Assembly (NCBI RefSeq): GCF_937960835.1
Contig: NZ_CALGPC010000015.1
Location: forward strand, 62,001 to 126,000
Direction of reading: 5' to 3'
DNA: 64,000 bases
From: an uncultured Ferrovibrio sp.
GTDB taxonomy: Bacteria; Pseudomonadota; Alphaproteobacteria; Ferrovibrionales; Ferrovibrionaceae
Under the pieces are notes generated by a model. It saw only the letters and a program-made list of their open reading frames with translations. It had not been told where the DNA came from and searched no databases. Each line of letters starts with the position of its first letter. The first letter of the stretch is position 1. Below, piece by piece: positions 16,126-25,585 of the stretch. Both the position numbers and the translations under genes were made by a program.

Positions 16126-17923
16126 TCAGCCGACGCCGAACAGGAATAGCAGCGCCAGGCCGGCCACGAAGGCTGCTGCCTGGCGCCACCAGGCACTGAT
16201 GCTGCTGATCAACGCGTGGGAGATCAGCATCAATGCTGCGCCAATCTTCACGGTCGCGAGGATTGCCAAACCTGGCTCGGTAGCAATCTGCATGAGTGCC
16301 GGATTGGCGACGAACCCGAGCGGGATCAGGAACAGGCCCAGGCCGATGCGCATCGCCATTCCTGCCACCGGCAGCCAAGGCGTGCCGGCGATGCTGGCGG
16401 CAACGAAGACCGTTCCGCAAACTGGCGGCGTGATCGTGCAAAGCAGCGCATACCAGAAAACGAACATGTGCGTGTGCAGTTCCGGCAGGCCAAGCTTGAC
16501 CAGCGCCGGTCCGGCCACTGCGACACAGATCAGATACGCGGCCGTCGTCGGCAGCTCCATGCCGAGGATGGTGCAGGCCAGCGCGGTCAGCGCCAGAGCC
16601 GCCCAGAGACGCCCCCCCGGAGAGATCGAGGATCAACCCGGTAATTTTCACGCCAAGTCCAGTGGCGTGGAAAACGCCAACGATCAGCCCGGCACAGATG
16701 ATGATGGCCGCGATAAGCGCGATCTGCCGGGCGGCATCGACGACGGCGATCATCATGCGTTCAATGAATAACGGCAACGAAAAGCGCTTCGCCTGTCCAT
16801 TCCATATCAGCATCGCCACGGTGACGGCAGTGGCTACCATCGCCGAATAGGCCGGCGAGTAAGCCAGCACCAGCAGCATGGCGATGAGGACGAATAACGG
16901 AGTGGCGAAGAATGGTGCCGTCGCCGCAGCAACACGCCAGCCCGGCAATTCTTCTGCCGGCAGCCCCTTGAGGCCGAAGCGCAGCGCGAAGTAATGCACG
17001 CCGACCCAGGCCGCGAAAAAGAACAGGATTGCCGGCAGTATAGAGGCAATGGCGATATCGGCATAGGGTGCGCGGATCAGTTCGGCCATCACGAAGGCCG
17101 CCGAGCCCATCACCGGAGGCATGATCTGGCCGCCAGTCGAAGCAACTGCCTCCACCGCCGCAGCGAAGGAGCGTGGATAGCCCATGCGGATCATGCCGGG
17201 GATGGTGACCGCGCCGACAGAAGCGACATTGGCCGAAGCCGAGCCGGAAATCGTGCCATAGAGTGCGGAGGCAAGGACGGATACCTTGGCCGCGCCGGCG
17301 CGATAGCCGCCCGCCAGTTGCGAGGCCATAGCCATGAAGCCGCGCCCCGCCTCGCCCGCTGAGACGACTGCACCGAGGATCATGAAGGGCACGATCAGGT
17401 CGATGGAGATGCCAGTCAGCTGGCCCCAGAGGCCGCCCTCGGCCATCACCAGGCTGCCAAGGAAGTAATCGAGCGGCAGGCCCGGATGACCGAGCGTGCC
17501 GGGCAGATGCTCGCCGAAAAACCCATACAGCAAGCAGACCAGCGCCACGCCGGGCAGTACCGGCTGTACGGCGCGACGCGCCATTTCCAGCGCGACCGCA
17601 ATCAGGCCGAAGGCCAAAACAAACTGCCAGAGACTGCCGTCCAGAGCGCCATACTGGTCGAGCACTTCGCGGCGGTTGATCACCAGATAGGCCGCGCCGA
17701 AGAGACCGAACGCGGTCGCGGCGAAACCGATCCAGCGCTCGACGCCATTCCGGGCTTGCACGAAGAGAAAGACCCAGGGCAGAGCCGCCGCAAAATGCAG
17801 CGGGCGGCTGACCAGGTTGGGAACCAGACTGGTGAAAATCAGCCAGACATGGATGCCGACGGTAATCGCAGCGCAGAGAATAAGAACCCAACCCGGCCGC
17901 GCGCCGACATCCTGTGTCTGCAT
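16126..17923 (-). pseudogene. TRAP transporter fused permease (TAXI type), disrupted by a one-base frameshift
   Basis: The gene encodes a fused 4TM-12TM TRAP permease that would take up an organic acid with the TAXI binding protein encoded just upstream. From the ATG at 17923 the frame is typical (MVVSAGEAGRGFMAMA-type DctM segments, GSASANVASVGAVTIPGMIRMGYP) until ILDLSGG. A run of seven C on the plus strand (16612-16618; seven G in the coding strand) then shifts the frame; with six, it continues RLWAALALTALACTILGMELPTTAAY to the correct end at 16126, giving 598 residues. As written, the frame continues as an unrelated, Arg- and His-rich tail to 16061 and loses the last membrane helices. The cause may be a homopolymer sequencing error, a true inactivating indel, or slippage. 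Confidence 0.85.
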
Positions 17924-17942
17924 GATCAGTTACTGCTTTCGA

Positions 17943-18914
17943 TTACTGCATGGCATCCGGGATATTCACCCCGGCTTCCTTGTAATATCTCAACGCGCCG
18001 GGATGCAGCTTGGTGTTGCCCAGGGCGCCGATCAGATCCGGCGTAACGGCGGCCCACCAGGGATTGGTCTTGGCCATCTCATCCTTCTTCGACCAGAAGG
18101 CCTTCACGATGGCATAGGCCGTCGCATCGTCCATCTTGGTCGTGGCATAGGCGCCAACCGGAACACCCACGGTCGGCACGGCCGGCACGCCTTTATAGGT
18201 GCCCGCGGCGATGGTGATCGGACTGGAGGACGGATCGTTCTTCACCAGGATATCCGCCTGTTCGGCGCTGATGGGCAGAATGCGGATCGGTGTGGTGGTG
18301 GCAAGTTCCTGCAATTGCGGCGTCGGATGCGACGAGCAGGTCGCATAGCCCGCGACCTTGCGATTCTTCAGGGCGTTATCCGCCGAAGCCAGTTCGACAT
18401 CAACGAAGTTCACTTTCCCCTCAAGGCCAAGCAGACCGAAGATGGTGCGCGTGCGGCCATCGCAGAAGGTGCCGCGGCCGCCAGAGATGAAGTCCTTGCC
18501 CGCAAGCTCTTCCAGCTTGGTCACACCGCTGTCTTCGCGCACCACGAAATGCACGGTGACATAGGGCATCACGAACAGCGTGCGGATCGTGTCGTAGCCG
18601 GTTTCGCCTTCGAAGGGTTTCTTGCCTTCACGGGCCTGCGTAATCAGGCTGGGCGGCGTGGTGAACACGAAATTGCCCGGGCGCTTGGCCGCTTCCTTGA
18701 CATTCTGCACCGAACCCTGGCTTTCCTCGACGGTCGCCTGAATCTGGCCCTTGCTTTCGGTGCGCAGGACCTCGCCCAACTGCACCATCATCACGTAATA
18801 GGACGACGACGCCGTGGCCGACTTCAAGGTGACACGGCTCTGCGCCTGCGCAGAACCCGCTGCCAAAGCAGCAATAGAAACAGCAAACGCGAAACGCGCG
18901 AATATCCGGCGCAT
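17943..18914 (-). CDS. TAXI-family TRAP transporter solute-binding protein
   Basis: A 323-residue periplasmic protein of the TAXI group that delivers substrate to a fused TRAP permease. A Sec signal peptide is clear (MRRIFARFAFAVSIAALAAGSAQA, cleavage after about residue 24). Features of the family include SSSYYVMMVQLGEVLR near the mature N-terminus and GGRGTFCDGRTRTIFG in the middle. GGGGAGGAG precedes the ATG. It lies 19 bp upstream of the permease and surely shares its transcript. Members often bind glutamate or other carboxylates; the ligand here is unknown. Confidence 0.88.
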   Translation of the reverse strand: MRRIFARFAFAVSIAALAAGSAQAQSRVTLKSATASSSYYVMMVQLGEVLRTESKGQIQATVEESQGSVQNVKEAAKRPGNFVFTTPPSLITQAREGKKPFEGETGYDTIRTLFVMPYVTVHFVVREDSGVTKLEELAGKDFISGGRGTFCDGRTRTIFGLLGLEGKVNFVDVELASADNALKNRKVAGYATCSSHPTPQLQELATTTPIRILPISAEQADILVKNDPSSSPITIAAGTYKGVPAVPTVGVPVGAYATTKMDDATAYAIVKAFWSKKDEMAKTNPWWAAVTPDLIGALGNTKLHPGALRYYKEAGVNIPDAMQ

Positions 18915-18955
18915 GGGCTCCTCCCCAGAGCGATTTGTGAGCGAACAGTCTTGGC

Positions 18956-20128
18956 TTATGCGCCCGGTTTGCGCAACAGGAATTCGCGCCCGACCTTCAC
19001 GCTGGGTTGCCCGTCATAAGCGACAATATCGGCCGTGGCGTAAGTCTCTGTCCAGCTATCCGGAAGGTAGGATCCCGTACCGACGATATCGATCGGCGCG
19101 GCCACGCTGGCCATCACCTTGCATTTCGCCGCATTGAAGCCGGACGAAGCAACGATTTTTACATTGAAGAAGCCTGCCCGATCCAGAGTGGACCGCATGT
19201 GATAGATCGCAGCAGCAGAAACGCCGGTACCGACCAGCCAGCGCAATTCCATCTCGGTGCGATACTGGCGGATGGCATTGGGAACGTGACGTTCCAGCAC
19301 CGCATAGGATGCCTGCGGATCCAAGCCTTCGATGTAACGTCCGCCATGCGTATCCAGACGCACCGCCAGGCGGCCTTCATTGGCGAGATCGGGGAAGCGG
19401 TTGCACACCGCCAGCGCATCGGTGATCTCCTGGCCGTAATAATCGACCAGAACCGTCATCTGCTCGCCGGGGAAAGTCTCGTAATAGAGTTCGGCTGCAC
19501 GCAGAGTGGATCCTGCGTAGCCGATCAAGGCATGCGGCATGGTGCCGAAGCCCTTGTCGTTGCCGAAGTAATGCGCTGTGGCATCGGTCGCATTGCCGAT
19601 GAAGCCGGCAGCGCCGACATCACGCCGCGCGGCTCTGCCGCCGACGGAAGCGGCATAGGCCATCATCTCCGCCATCTCAGCGCCCGCGCAATGGCGCGCA
19701 TCCATCGCCAGGAAGCGTGCATTGGGCAGGTCGCAGCACATCGAATAGGCGTTATAAGCGGCGACGCAAGCGGCGCCGAGCTTCTGGAGATAAATCGTTT
19801 CCAGATCGACAAGCTGCGCCATCGATCCGGTGATATACAGCAGCGGCTCGCCGGCGCCGACCCAGGTGCCCTCTTCGTGCAGCAGCTCGATATCGAACTT
19901 CACGCCGCGCGCAGCGCTCACCCGATCAAGCCACTCCACCATCAGGCGCGGACAGAAAATCACCGGACGGCGCATGAAAACCGCATAGGTGACCGTCTTG
20001 TCGCCGTAGCGCTGTACGATCTCCTTGGTCTTCTTGAAATACGCGTCCGTATTGGCCGCGATCTGACGCTCCAATTCCGCCGCCTGGGCAGGCGGCATCA
20101 TTGGCCTGATCTCAGGCTTGCGCTGCAT
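18956..20128 (-). CDS. Nicotinate phosphoribosyltransferase family protein
   Basis: A 390-residue member of the NAPRTase/NAMPT superfamily, which joins nicotinate to PRPP in NAD salvage. Visible features are ALIGYAGSTLRAAELYYETFPGEQMTVLVDYYGQE and RLDTHGGRYIEGLDP, which supply phosphoribosyl and base contacts, and KIVASSGFNAAKC near the C-terminus. The ATG at 20128 has GAGGTGG 8 nt upstream and overlaps the end of the DAHP synthase gene by 17 bp; an earlier GTG is less well placed. This subgroup differs from classical PncB, so substrate preference is uncertain. Confidence 0.8.
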   Translation of the reverse strand: MQRKPEIRPMMPPAQAAELERQIAANTDAYFKKTKEIVQRYGDKTVTYAVFMRRPVIFCPRLMVEWLDRVSAARGVKFDIELLHEEGTWVGAGEPLLYITGSMAQLVDLETIYLQKLGAACVAAYNAYSMCCDLPNARFLAMDARHCAGAEMAEMMAYAASVGGRAARRDVGAAGFIGNATDATAHYFGNDKGFGTMPHALIGYAGSTLRAAELYYETFPGEQMTVLVDYYGQEITDALAVCNRFPDLANEGRLAVRLDTHGGRYIEGLDPQASYAVLERHVPNAIRQYRTEMELRWLVGTGVSAAAIYHMRSTLDRAGFFNVKIVASSGFNAAKCKVMASVAAPIDIVGTGSYLPDSWTETYATADIVAYDGQPSVKVGREFLLRKPGA

Positions 20129-21500
20129 GACGCAGACCACCTCGGTTGCTGCGCTCCAGTTTGAGCATCTCAGCGATCAAGAAGGCGAGTTCCAAAGCCT
20201 GGGATGCATTCAGCCGCGGATCGCAATGGGTGTGGTAGCGGCTGGATAGATCGTCGTCGCCGATCGCCTGGGCACCGCCCATGCATTCGGTAACGTCCTG
20301 GCCGGTCAATTCAAGGTGGATGCCGCTGGCATGAGTGCCCTCGGCCAGATGCACCTCGAAGAACTGCCGCACCTCGGAGAGGATGCGATCGAAGGGCCGC
20401 GTCTTGAAGCCGGAGGTCGAGGTGAGCGTGTTGCCATGCATCGGATCGCAGGACCACACGACCTTGCGGCCTTCCTGCGCCACCCTGCGCACCAGCGCCG
20501 GCAGATGCTTGTGAACCTTGTCATGCCCCATACGCGCAATCAGCGTCAGCCGGCCTGGCTTGTTCTGCGGGTTGAGGATGTCGATCACGCGGAGCAATTC
20601 ATCCGGATCGGTGGTGGGGCCGCACTTCACGCCCACCGGATTCAGAACGCCGCGCAGGAACTCGACATGCGCGCCGTCCGGCTGCCGGGTGCGATCGCCA
20701 ATCCAGAGCATATGCGCCGAAGTATCGACCCATTCGCCGGAGGTGGAATCGATGCGGGTCAGCGCCTGCTCGTAGCCGAGCAGCAGCGCTTCATGGCTGG
20801 TGTAGAAATCGACCGTGCGCAGTTCCGGGGTCTGGTCCGGCGTGATGCCGCAGGCCTTCATGAACTCCAGGCACTCGGTAATGCGCGAGGCAACATCCTG
20901 CCAGCGCTCAGCCTCCGGGCTCTTGGCAACGAAGCCAAGGTTCCAGCCGTGCACCCGATGCAGGTCGGCATAACCGCCGCTGGCGAAAGCGCGCAGCAGG
21001 TTCAGCGTCGCCGCCGCCTGGCTATAGGCCTGCAGCAGACGGCTGGGGTCCGGCTGGCGGCCTTCCGGCGTGAATTCCATGCTGTTGATGATGTCGCCGC
21101 GATAGCTCGGCAGTTCGACATCGCCGCGCTTCTCGGTCGGTGCCGACCGCGGCTTGGCGAACTGTCCCGCCAGACGGCCAACCTTCACCACCGGCAACGC
21201 CGCGCCGAAGGTCAGCACGACGGCCATCTGAAGCAGCACCCGGAAGGTGTCGCGGATATTGTTGGCGCTGAACTCGGCAAAGCTCTCGGCGCAGTCACCA
21301 CCCTGCAGCAGGAAAGCACGGCCTTCCGCCACGTTGGCCAGAGCAGCGGTCAGATTGCGGGCTTCGCCGGCAAAAACGAGCGGGGGATACTTGGCGAGCT
21401 TTTCCTCAGCGGCAGCCAAGGCGGCCGGGTCCGGATAATCCGGAACCTGCTTGATCGGTTTGCTGCGCCAGCTATCCGGCGACCAGTTACGCGCGCTCAT
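20112..21500 (-). CDS. aroG: Class II 3-deoxy-7-phosphoheptulonate (DAHP) synthase
   Basis: First enzyme of the shikimate pathway, condensing phosphoenolpyruvate and erythrose 4-phosphate. The 462-residue protein starts WSPDSWRSKPIKQVPDYPD, a hallmark of the plant/Mycobacterium-like class II type. Metal and PEP binding elements include FLLQGGDCAESF (metal Cys), VGVKCGPTTDP, LIARMGHDKV and WSCDPMHGNT (metal His). The ATG at 21500 follows GGGGAAG; a GTG two codons earlier is an alternative. A 225-bp upstream gap should hold its promoter. Confidence 0.95.
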   Translation of the reverse strand: MSARNWSPDSWRSKPIKQVPDYPDPAALAAAEEKLAKYPPLVFAGEARNLTAALANVAEGRAFLLQGGDCAESFAEFSANNIRDTFRVLLQMAVVLTFGAALPVVKVGRLAGQFAKPRSAPTEKRGDVELPSYRGDIINSMEFTPEGRQPDPSRLLQAYSQAAATLNLLRAFASGGYADLHRVHGWNLGFVAKSPEAERWQDVASRITECLEFMKACGITPDQTPELRTVDFYTSHEALLLGYEQALTRIDSTSGEWVDTSAHMLWIGDRTRQPDGAHVEFLRGVLNPVGVKCGPTTDPDELLRVIDILNPQNKPGRLTLIARMGHDKVHKHLPALVRRVAQEGRKVVWSCDPMHGNTLTSTSGFKTRPFDRILSEVRQFFEVHLAEGTHASGIHLELTGQDVTECMGGAQAIGDDDLSSRYHTHCDPRLNASQALELAFLIAEMLKLERSNRGGLRHAAQA

Positions 21501-21653
21501 CTTCACTTCCCCACGGACTAACTGCTTCGTAGACCTATGATTTTTCCAGCGTCTATCCAGGATGGTTTCACTAGAAAGGGCTTAGGAGGCGTAGAATAGG
21601 ACCGGCATCGCCAGTTTTCCAGCGGCGCAGCGGATTGAGAAGGTGTTTTACAT

Positions 21654-21709
21654 CGTCACAGCGCCAAAATGCGGCCGCCGTCACCCCCCTGTCGTCACAA
21701 AAGCGTGAC
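21654..21709. repeat. Cluster of CGTCAC words with one inverted copy
   Basis: CGTCAC occurs at 21654, 21679 and 21693, and GTGAC at 21705-21709 forms an inverted repeat with the last copy (GTCAC 21694-21698, 6-nt spacer). The cluster sits just downstream of the D-lactate dehydrogenase stop and 150-190 bp upstream of the DAHP synthase start. It could be a weak hairpin terminator or a binding site; nothing more is visible. Confidence 0.3.
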
Positions 21710-21725
21710 CCCACAACCGCTTACG

Positions 21726-23135
21726 TCAGATACTGAAAATCTTCCCCGGGTTCATCAGGTTGTTCGGATCGAGTGCCTTCTTGATCGCGAGCATGACACT
21801 GACCGCCTCGCCATGTTCGGCAACCAGGTACTTCATCTTGCCCCGGCCGATGCCGTGCTCGCCGGTGCAGGTGCCATCCATGCTCAGCGCGCGGTGCACC
21901 AGACGCTCACTAAACGCCTCGATGGCTTCGATTTCAGCCGGATTGTTGCGATCAAGTACGATGGCGAGATGGAAGTTTCCATCACCAACATGGCCCACGA
22001 GTGGCGCGGTCAGGCCCGTCTCGACCACATCCTTCTTGGTTTCCAGGATGCACTCGGCCAAACGCGAGATCGGCACGCAGACATCAGTGGCCCAGACTTC
22101 GCAGCCGGTGCGCAACGCCTTGGCCGCATAGGCTGCATCATGCCGGGCCTGCCACAGTTTGGCGCGTTCCTCGGGCTTCACCGTCCACTGGAAATTGTTG
22201 CCGCCCTGATCGGCAGCGATGGCCTGCACCATCTCCGCCTGTTCGGCGACCGCGGCTTCGGTGCCGTGAAACTCCAGCATCAGCAGGTTCTGCACCGGCA
22301 TATTGGTCTTGGAATATTTGTTGATGGCGTCGACCTGCACGTCATCGAGCAATTCGATGCGCGCCACAGGAATGCCCGACTGGATCGTCTGGATCACGGT
22401 GTTCACCGCGCCTTCCAGCGTGGCAAAGGAGCAGATCGCCGAAGACATCGCCTCGGGAATGCCGTAGAGGCGCAAGGTGATCTCGGTGATGACGCCGAGC
22501 GTGCCTTCCGAGCCGACAAAAAGGCGGGTCAGGTCGTAGCCTGCCGCCGACTTCTTCGCGCGCTTGGACGTGCGGATGATCCGGCCGTCGGCCAGCACCA
22601 CGGTCAGCGCCAGCACATTCTCGCGCATTGTGCCATACCGTACGGCGTTGGTACCGCTGGCACGGGTGGAAACCATGCCACCGATCGAGGCATTGGCGCC
22701 CGGATCGATCGGGAAGAACAGGCCGGTGTCGCGCAGATACTCGTTCAGCTGCTTGCGGGTCACGCCGGGCTGGCAGACCACATCGAGATCTTCCGCATTC
22801 ACCTTCAGGATGTTGTTCATCTGCATCATGTCGATGCAGACGCCGCCCTGTAGGGCGCTGACATGACCCTCAAGCGAGGTGCCGGCACCGTAGGGGATGA
22901 TCGGCAGGCCGTGGCTGGCGCAGATTTTGACGATTTCCGAGACTTCCTCGGTTGAATGCGGGAAAACCACCGCATCGGGCGGAAATGGCGGATTCCAGGA
23001 CTCGTCGCGGCCATGCTGTTCCCGCACGGCCTGGGCGGTGGTGACGCGATCGCCCAGAATTTGTTTCAGGGCCGCAATGGCGGCTTCAGTGGCGGCGGGC
23101 GAAAGACGGGGCTGAGCGACGGTGGCGGCGGCCAT
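21726..23135 (-). CDS. dld: FAD-linked D-lactate dehydrogenase (cytochrome type, GlcD family)
   Basis: A 469-residue flavoprotein that oxidises D-lactate or a related D-2-hydroxy acid and passes electrons to the respiratory chain. The PCMH-type FAD domain is clear in HSTEEVSEIVKICASHGLPIIPYGAGTSLEGH, DPGANASIGGMVSTRASGTNAVRYGTMRENVL and LFVGSEGTLGVIT; the C-terminal oxidase part has GHVGDGNFH and GTCTGEHGIGRGK with the metal and substrate histidines. The ATG at 23135 has AAGGAG 9 nt upstream, better than an ATG eight codons earlier. Glycolate or 2-hydroxyglutarate specificity cannot be excluded. Confidence 0.9.
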   Translation of the reverse strand: MAAATVAQPRLSPAATEAAIAALKQILGDRVTTAQAVREQHGRDESWNPPFPPDAVVFPHSTEEVSEIVKICASHGLPIIPYGAGTSLEGHVSALQGGVCIDMMQMNNILKVNAEDLDVVCQPGVTRKQLNEYLRDTGLFFPIDPGANASIGGMVSTRASGTNAVRYGTMRENVLALTVVLADGRIIRTSKRAKKSAAGYDLTRLFVGSEGTLGVITEITLRLYGIPEAMSSAICSFATLEGAVNTVIQTIQSGIPVARIELLDDVQVDAINKYSKTNMPVQNLLMLEFHGTEAAVAEQAEMVQAIAADQGGNNFQWTVKPEERAKLWQARHDAAYAAKALRTGCEVWATDVCVPISRLAECILETKKDVVETGLTAPLVGHVGDGNFHLAIVLDRNNPAEIEAIEAFSERLVHRALSMDGTCTGEHGIGRGKMKYLVAEHGEAVSVMLAIKKALDPNNLMNPGKIFSI

Positions 23136-23252
23136 GGTAACGATCTCCTTGGAATGCATAACAGGTAAACCTTTGTGGCTTTTGGGGCAATCCGTCGCGG
23201 CCAGGCCGGCCCCGGGGTTGGCCTCGCCTGCCCGGTGGGCTATGTAGGCGGC

Positions 23253-25577
23253 ATGTCCGCAGACCCGTTCGATTTGTCCGGATTTGAGCCGGAACCGGCC
23301 GATCCGCCGCTGGAGCCGTCCGCCGCAGCCGCCCTGCCCCCGCCCGATTGGATCGGCCGGCTAAATACCGCCCAGAGTGAAGCCGCCAGCCATCTGGAAG
23401 GCCCGCTCCTGGTGCTGGCCGGCGCCGGAACCGGCAAGACACGGGTGCTGGTTTCCCGTCTCGCCCATATTCTCTATCGCCGACTGGCTTGGCCGAGCCA
23501 GATTCTCGCCGTCACCTTCACCAACAAGGCCGCCCGCGAGATGCGCGAGCGCGTCGAGCAGCTGGTCGGCGCTCAGGTCGAAGGCCTGTGGCTAGGCACC
23601 TTCCATGGCATCGCCAACCGCATCCTGCGCCGCCATGCCGAGCTGGTCGGGCTGAAATCCAACTTCACTATCCTGGACGATGAAGATCAGTTGCGGCTGA
23701 TCAAGCAGATCGTCGAGGCCGAAGGCCTGGACGACAAGCAGATGCCGCCGCGCAATCTGAAGGCCCAGTTCGATCGCTGGAAGGACCGCGGGCTGGGTCC
23801 AAACAAGATTCCGGAAAGCGAGAGCGGTTTCGCCGAAGGTCATGGCGCCAAGCTGTACCGGCTTTACTGCGAACGCCTAATCCAGCTCAATGCCTGCGAT
23901 TTCGGCGACCTGCTGTTGCATAATCTCACCCTCTTCCGCGAACGCGCGGAAGTGCTGCAGAAGTATCAGCATCAGTTCCGCTACATCCTGGTCGACGAGT
24001 ATCAGGACACCAACGTGGCGCAGTATCTCTGGCTGCGCCTGCTAGCGCAGAAGCACAAAAATATCTGCTGCGTCGGCGACGATGACCAGTCGATCTACGG
24101 CTGGCGCGGCGCCGAAGTGGGCAATATCCTGCGCTTCGAAACTGATTTCCCAGGTGCAAAGATCGTGCGGCTGGAGCGCAATTACCGCTCGACACCGCAT
24201 ATTCTCGGCGCGGCCTCCGGCCTGATTGCACATAACGAAAGCCGGCTCGGCAAAACGCTGTGGACCGACCTGAACGAAGGCGACAAGGTGATCGTTCAGG
24301 GCGTGTGGGACGGCGACGAGGAAGCTCGTCTGATCGGCGAAGAGATCGAGGCGCTGGAACGCGAGAAGGTATCGCTAAACGAGATTGCGATCCTTGTCCG
24401 CGCCGGCCATCAGACCCGCGCCTTTGAAGAGCGCTTCATGACCATCGGTCTGAAATATCGCGTGGTCGGCGGCCTGCGTTTCTATGAGCGGCGTGAAATC
24501 CGCGATGCCATCGCCTATTTCCGCGTGCTGATGCAGCCTGACGACGATCTCGCCTTCGAGCGCATCGTCAACGTGCCGAAACGCGGCTTGGGCGACAGCA
24601 CGATGCAGGTTCTGCACAAAACGGCACGCGCCAGCGGCAAATCCCTCACCGCCGCCTTGCGCGATCTGCTGGAAACCGATGAGCTCAAGCCGAAGCAGCG
24701 CAATACGCTGAAGAGGCTGATGGCGGATTTCGACCGCTGGCGCGGCCAGGCCGCCGAACTGCCTCACACGGAAGTGGCGGAGATCATTCTGGAGGAATCC
24801 GGCTACATCCAAATGTGGCAGGAGGACAAATCGCCGGAAGCCCCGGGGCGGCTGGAGAACCTGAGGGAATTGATCGGCGCTCTTGGCGAATTCGAGAACT
24901 TCGCCGGCTTCCTCGATCATGTCGCCCTGGTGATGGATGCCGAAAACAGCGACAATGACGAGATGGTCAGCCTCATGACCCTGCATTCGGCCAAGGGGCT
25001 GGAATTCGATTACGTCTTTCTGCCAGGCTGGGAGGAAGAGCTATTCCCCAGCCGGCGCTCTCTTGAAAACAATGGTGTTGCCGGCCTGGAGGAAGAGCGC
25101 CGCCTGGCTTATGTCGGGCTGACGCGGGCGCGCAAGCGGGCGCATATCACCTTTGCCGCCAACCGCCGCATCTATAACCAATGGGCTTCGGCAATACCTT
25201 CGCGCTTTATCGATGAGCTGCCGATAGAGCATATCGAGCAGCGCTCGCAGCCGGGCCTGTATCGCGGCAGCCAGAGCCTTGGCTACATCAGCGGCGGCTT
25301 CAGCGAGTCCGCCGGCGGCTATCAAGGACATACCTGGAATTTTGCACCGCAATCCCCCCGCCGCTCTGCCGGTCTGATCGAAGGGCGGGCTCGGCGCGTC
25401 GATGACGATATCGTTCAGCACGATCCCGACGAAGCAGCCTTCGGCATCGGCGACCGCGTCTTCCACCTGAAATTCGGCTATGGCCGGGTCAAGGCGGTCG
25501 AGGGCAACAAGCTGCTGATCGGCTTCGAGAAGGCCGGTGAAAAGCGGGTCATCGCTACCTTCGTTGAGAAAGCCTAA
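23253..25577 (+). CDS. uvrD: UvrD/PcrA-type SF1A DNA helicase
   Basis: A 774-residue 3'-5' helicase used in nucleotide excision repair, mismatch repair and clearing RecA filaments. Motifs in order: Q motif LNTAQSEAA (38-46), Walker A AGAGTGKT (56-63), Walker B DEYQDTN, motif III GDDDQSIYGWRGAE, motif IV RLERNYRST, motif V LMTLHSAKGLEFDYVFLPG, motif VI VGLTRARK. The C-terminal RVFHLKFGYGRVKAVEGNKLLIGF is the Tudor-like RNA polymerase-binding domain of PcrA/UvrD. A Pro/Glu-rich N-terminal extension of about 35 residues precedes the helicase core. prmA follows after 8 bp. Confidence 0.95.
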   Translation: MSADPFDLSGFEPEPADPPLEPSAAAALPPPDWIGRLNTAQSEAASHLEGPLLVLAGAGTGKTRVLVSRLAHILYRRLAWPSQILAVTFTNKAAREMRERVEQLVGAQVEGLWLGTFHGIANRILRRHAELVGLKSNFTILDDEDQLRLIKQIVEAEGLDDKQMPPRNLKAQFDRWKDRGLGPNKIPESESGFAEGHGAKLYRLYCERLIQLNACDFGDLLLHNLTLFRERAEVLQKYQHQFRYILVDEYQDTNVAQYLWLRLLAQKHKNICCVGDDDQSIYGWRGAEVGNILRFETDFPGAKIVRLERNYRSTPHILGAASGLIAHNESRLGKTLWTDLNEGDKVIVQGVWDGDEEARLIGEEIEALEREKVSLNEIAILVRAGHQTRAFEERFMTIGLKYRVVGGLRFYERREIRDAIAYFRVLMQPDDDLAFERIVNVPKRGLGDSTMQVLHKTARASGKSLTAALRDLLETDELKPKQRNTLKRLMADFDRWRGQAAELPHTEVAEIILEESGYIQMWQEDKSPEAPGRLENLRELIGALGEFENFAGFLDHVALVMDAENSDNDEMVSLMTLHSAKGLEFDYVFLPGWEEELFPSRRSLENNGVAGLEEERRLAYVGLTRARKRAHITFAANRRIYNQWASAIPSRFIDELPIEHIEQRSQPGLYRGSQSLGYISGGFSESAGGYQGHTWNFAPQSPRRSAGLIEGRARRVDDDIVQHDPDEAAFGIGDRVFHLKFGYGRVKAVEGNKLLIGFEKAGEKRVIATFVEKA

Positions 25578-25585
25578 TCTCAGCC

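Noticed and set aside
16061..16620. C-terminal part of the 620-residue TRAP reading frame ending at 16061
   Set aside because: After the seven-base run the translation becomes Arg/His-rich and unlike any TRAP permease, while another frame gives perfect DctM sequence to 16126. It is an out-of-frame artefact.
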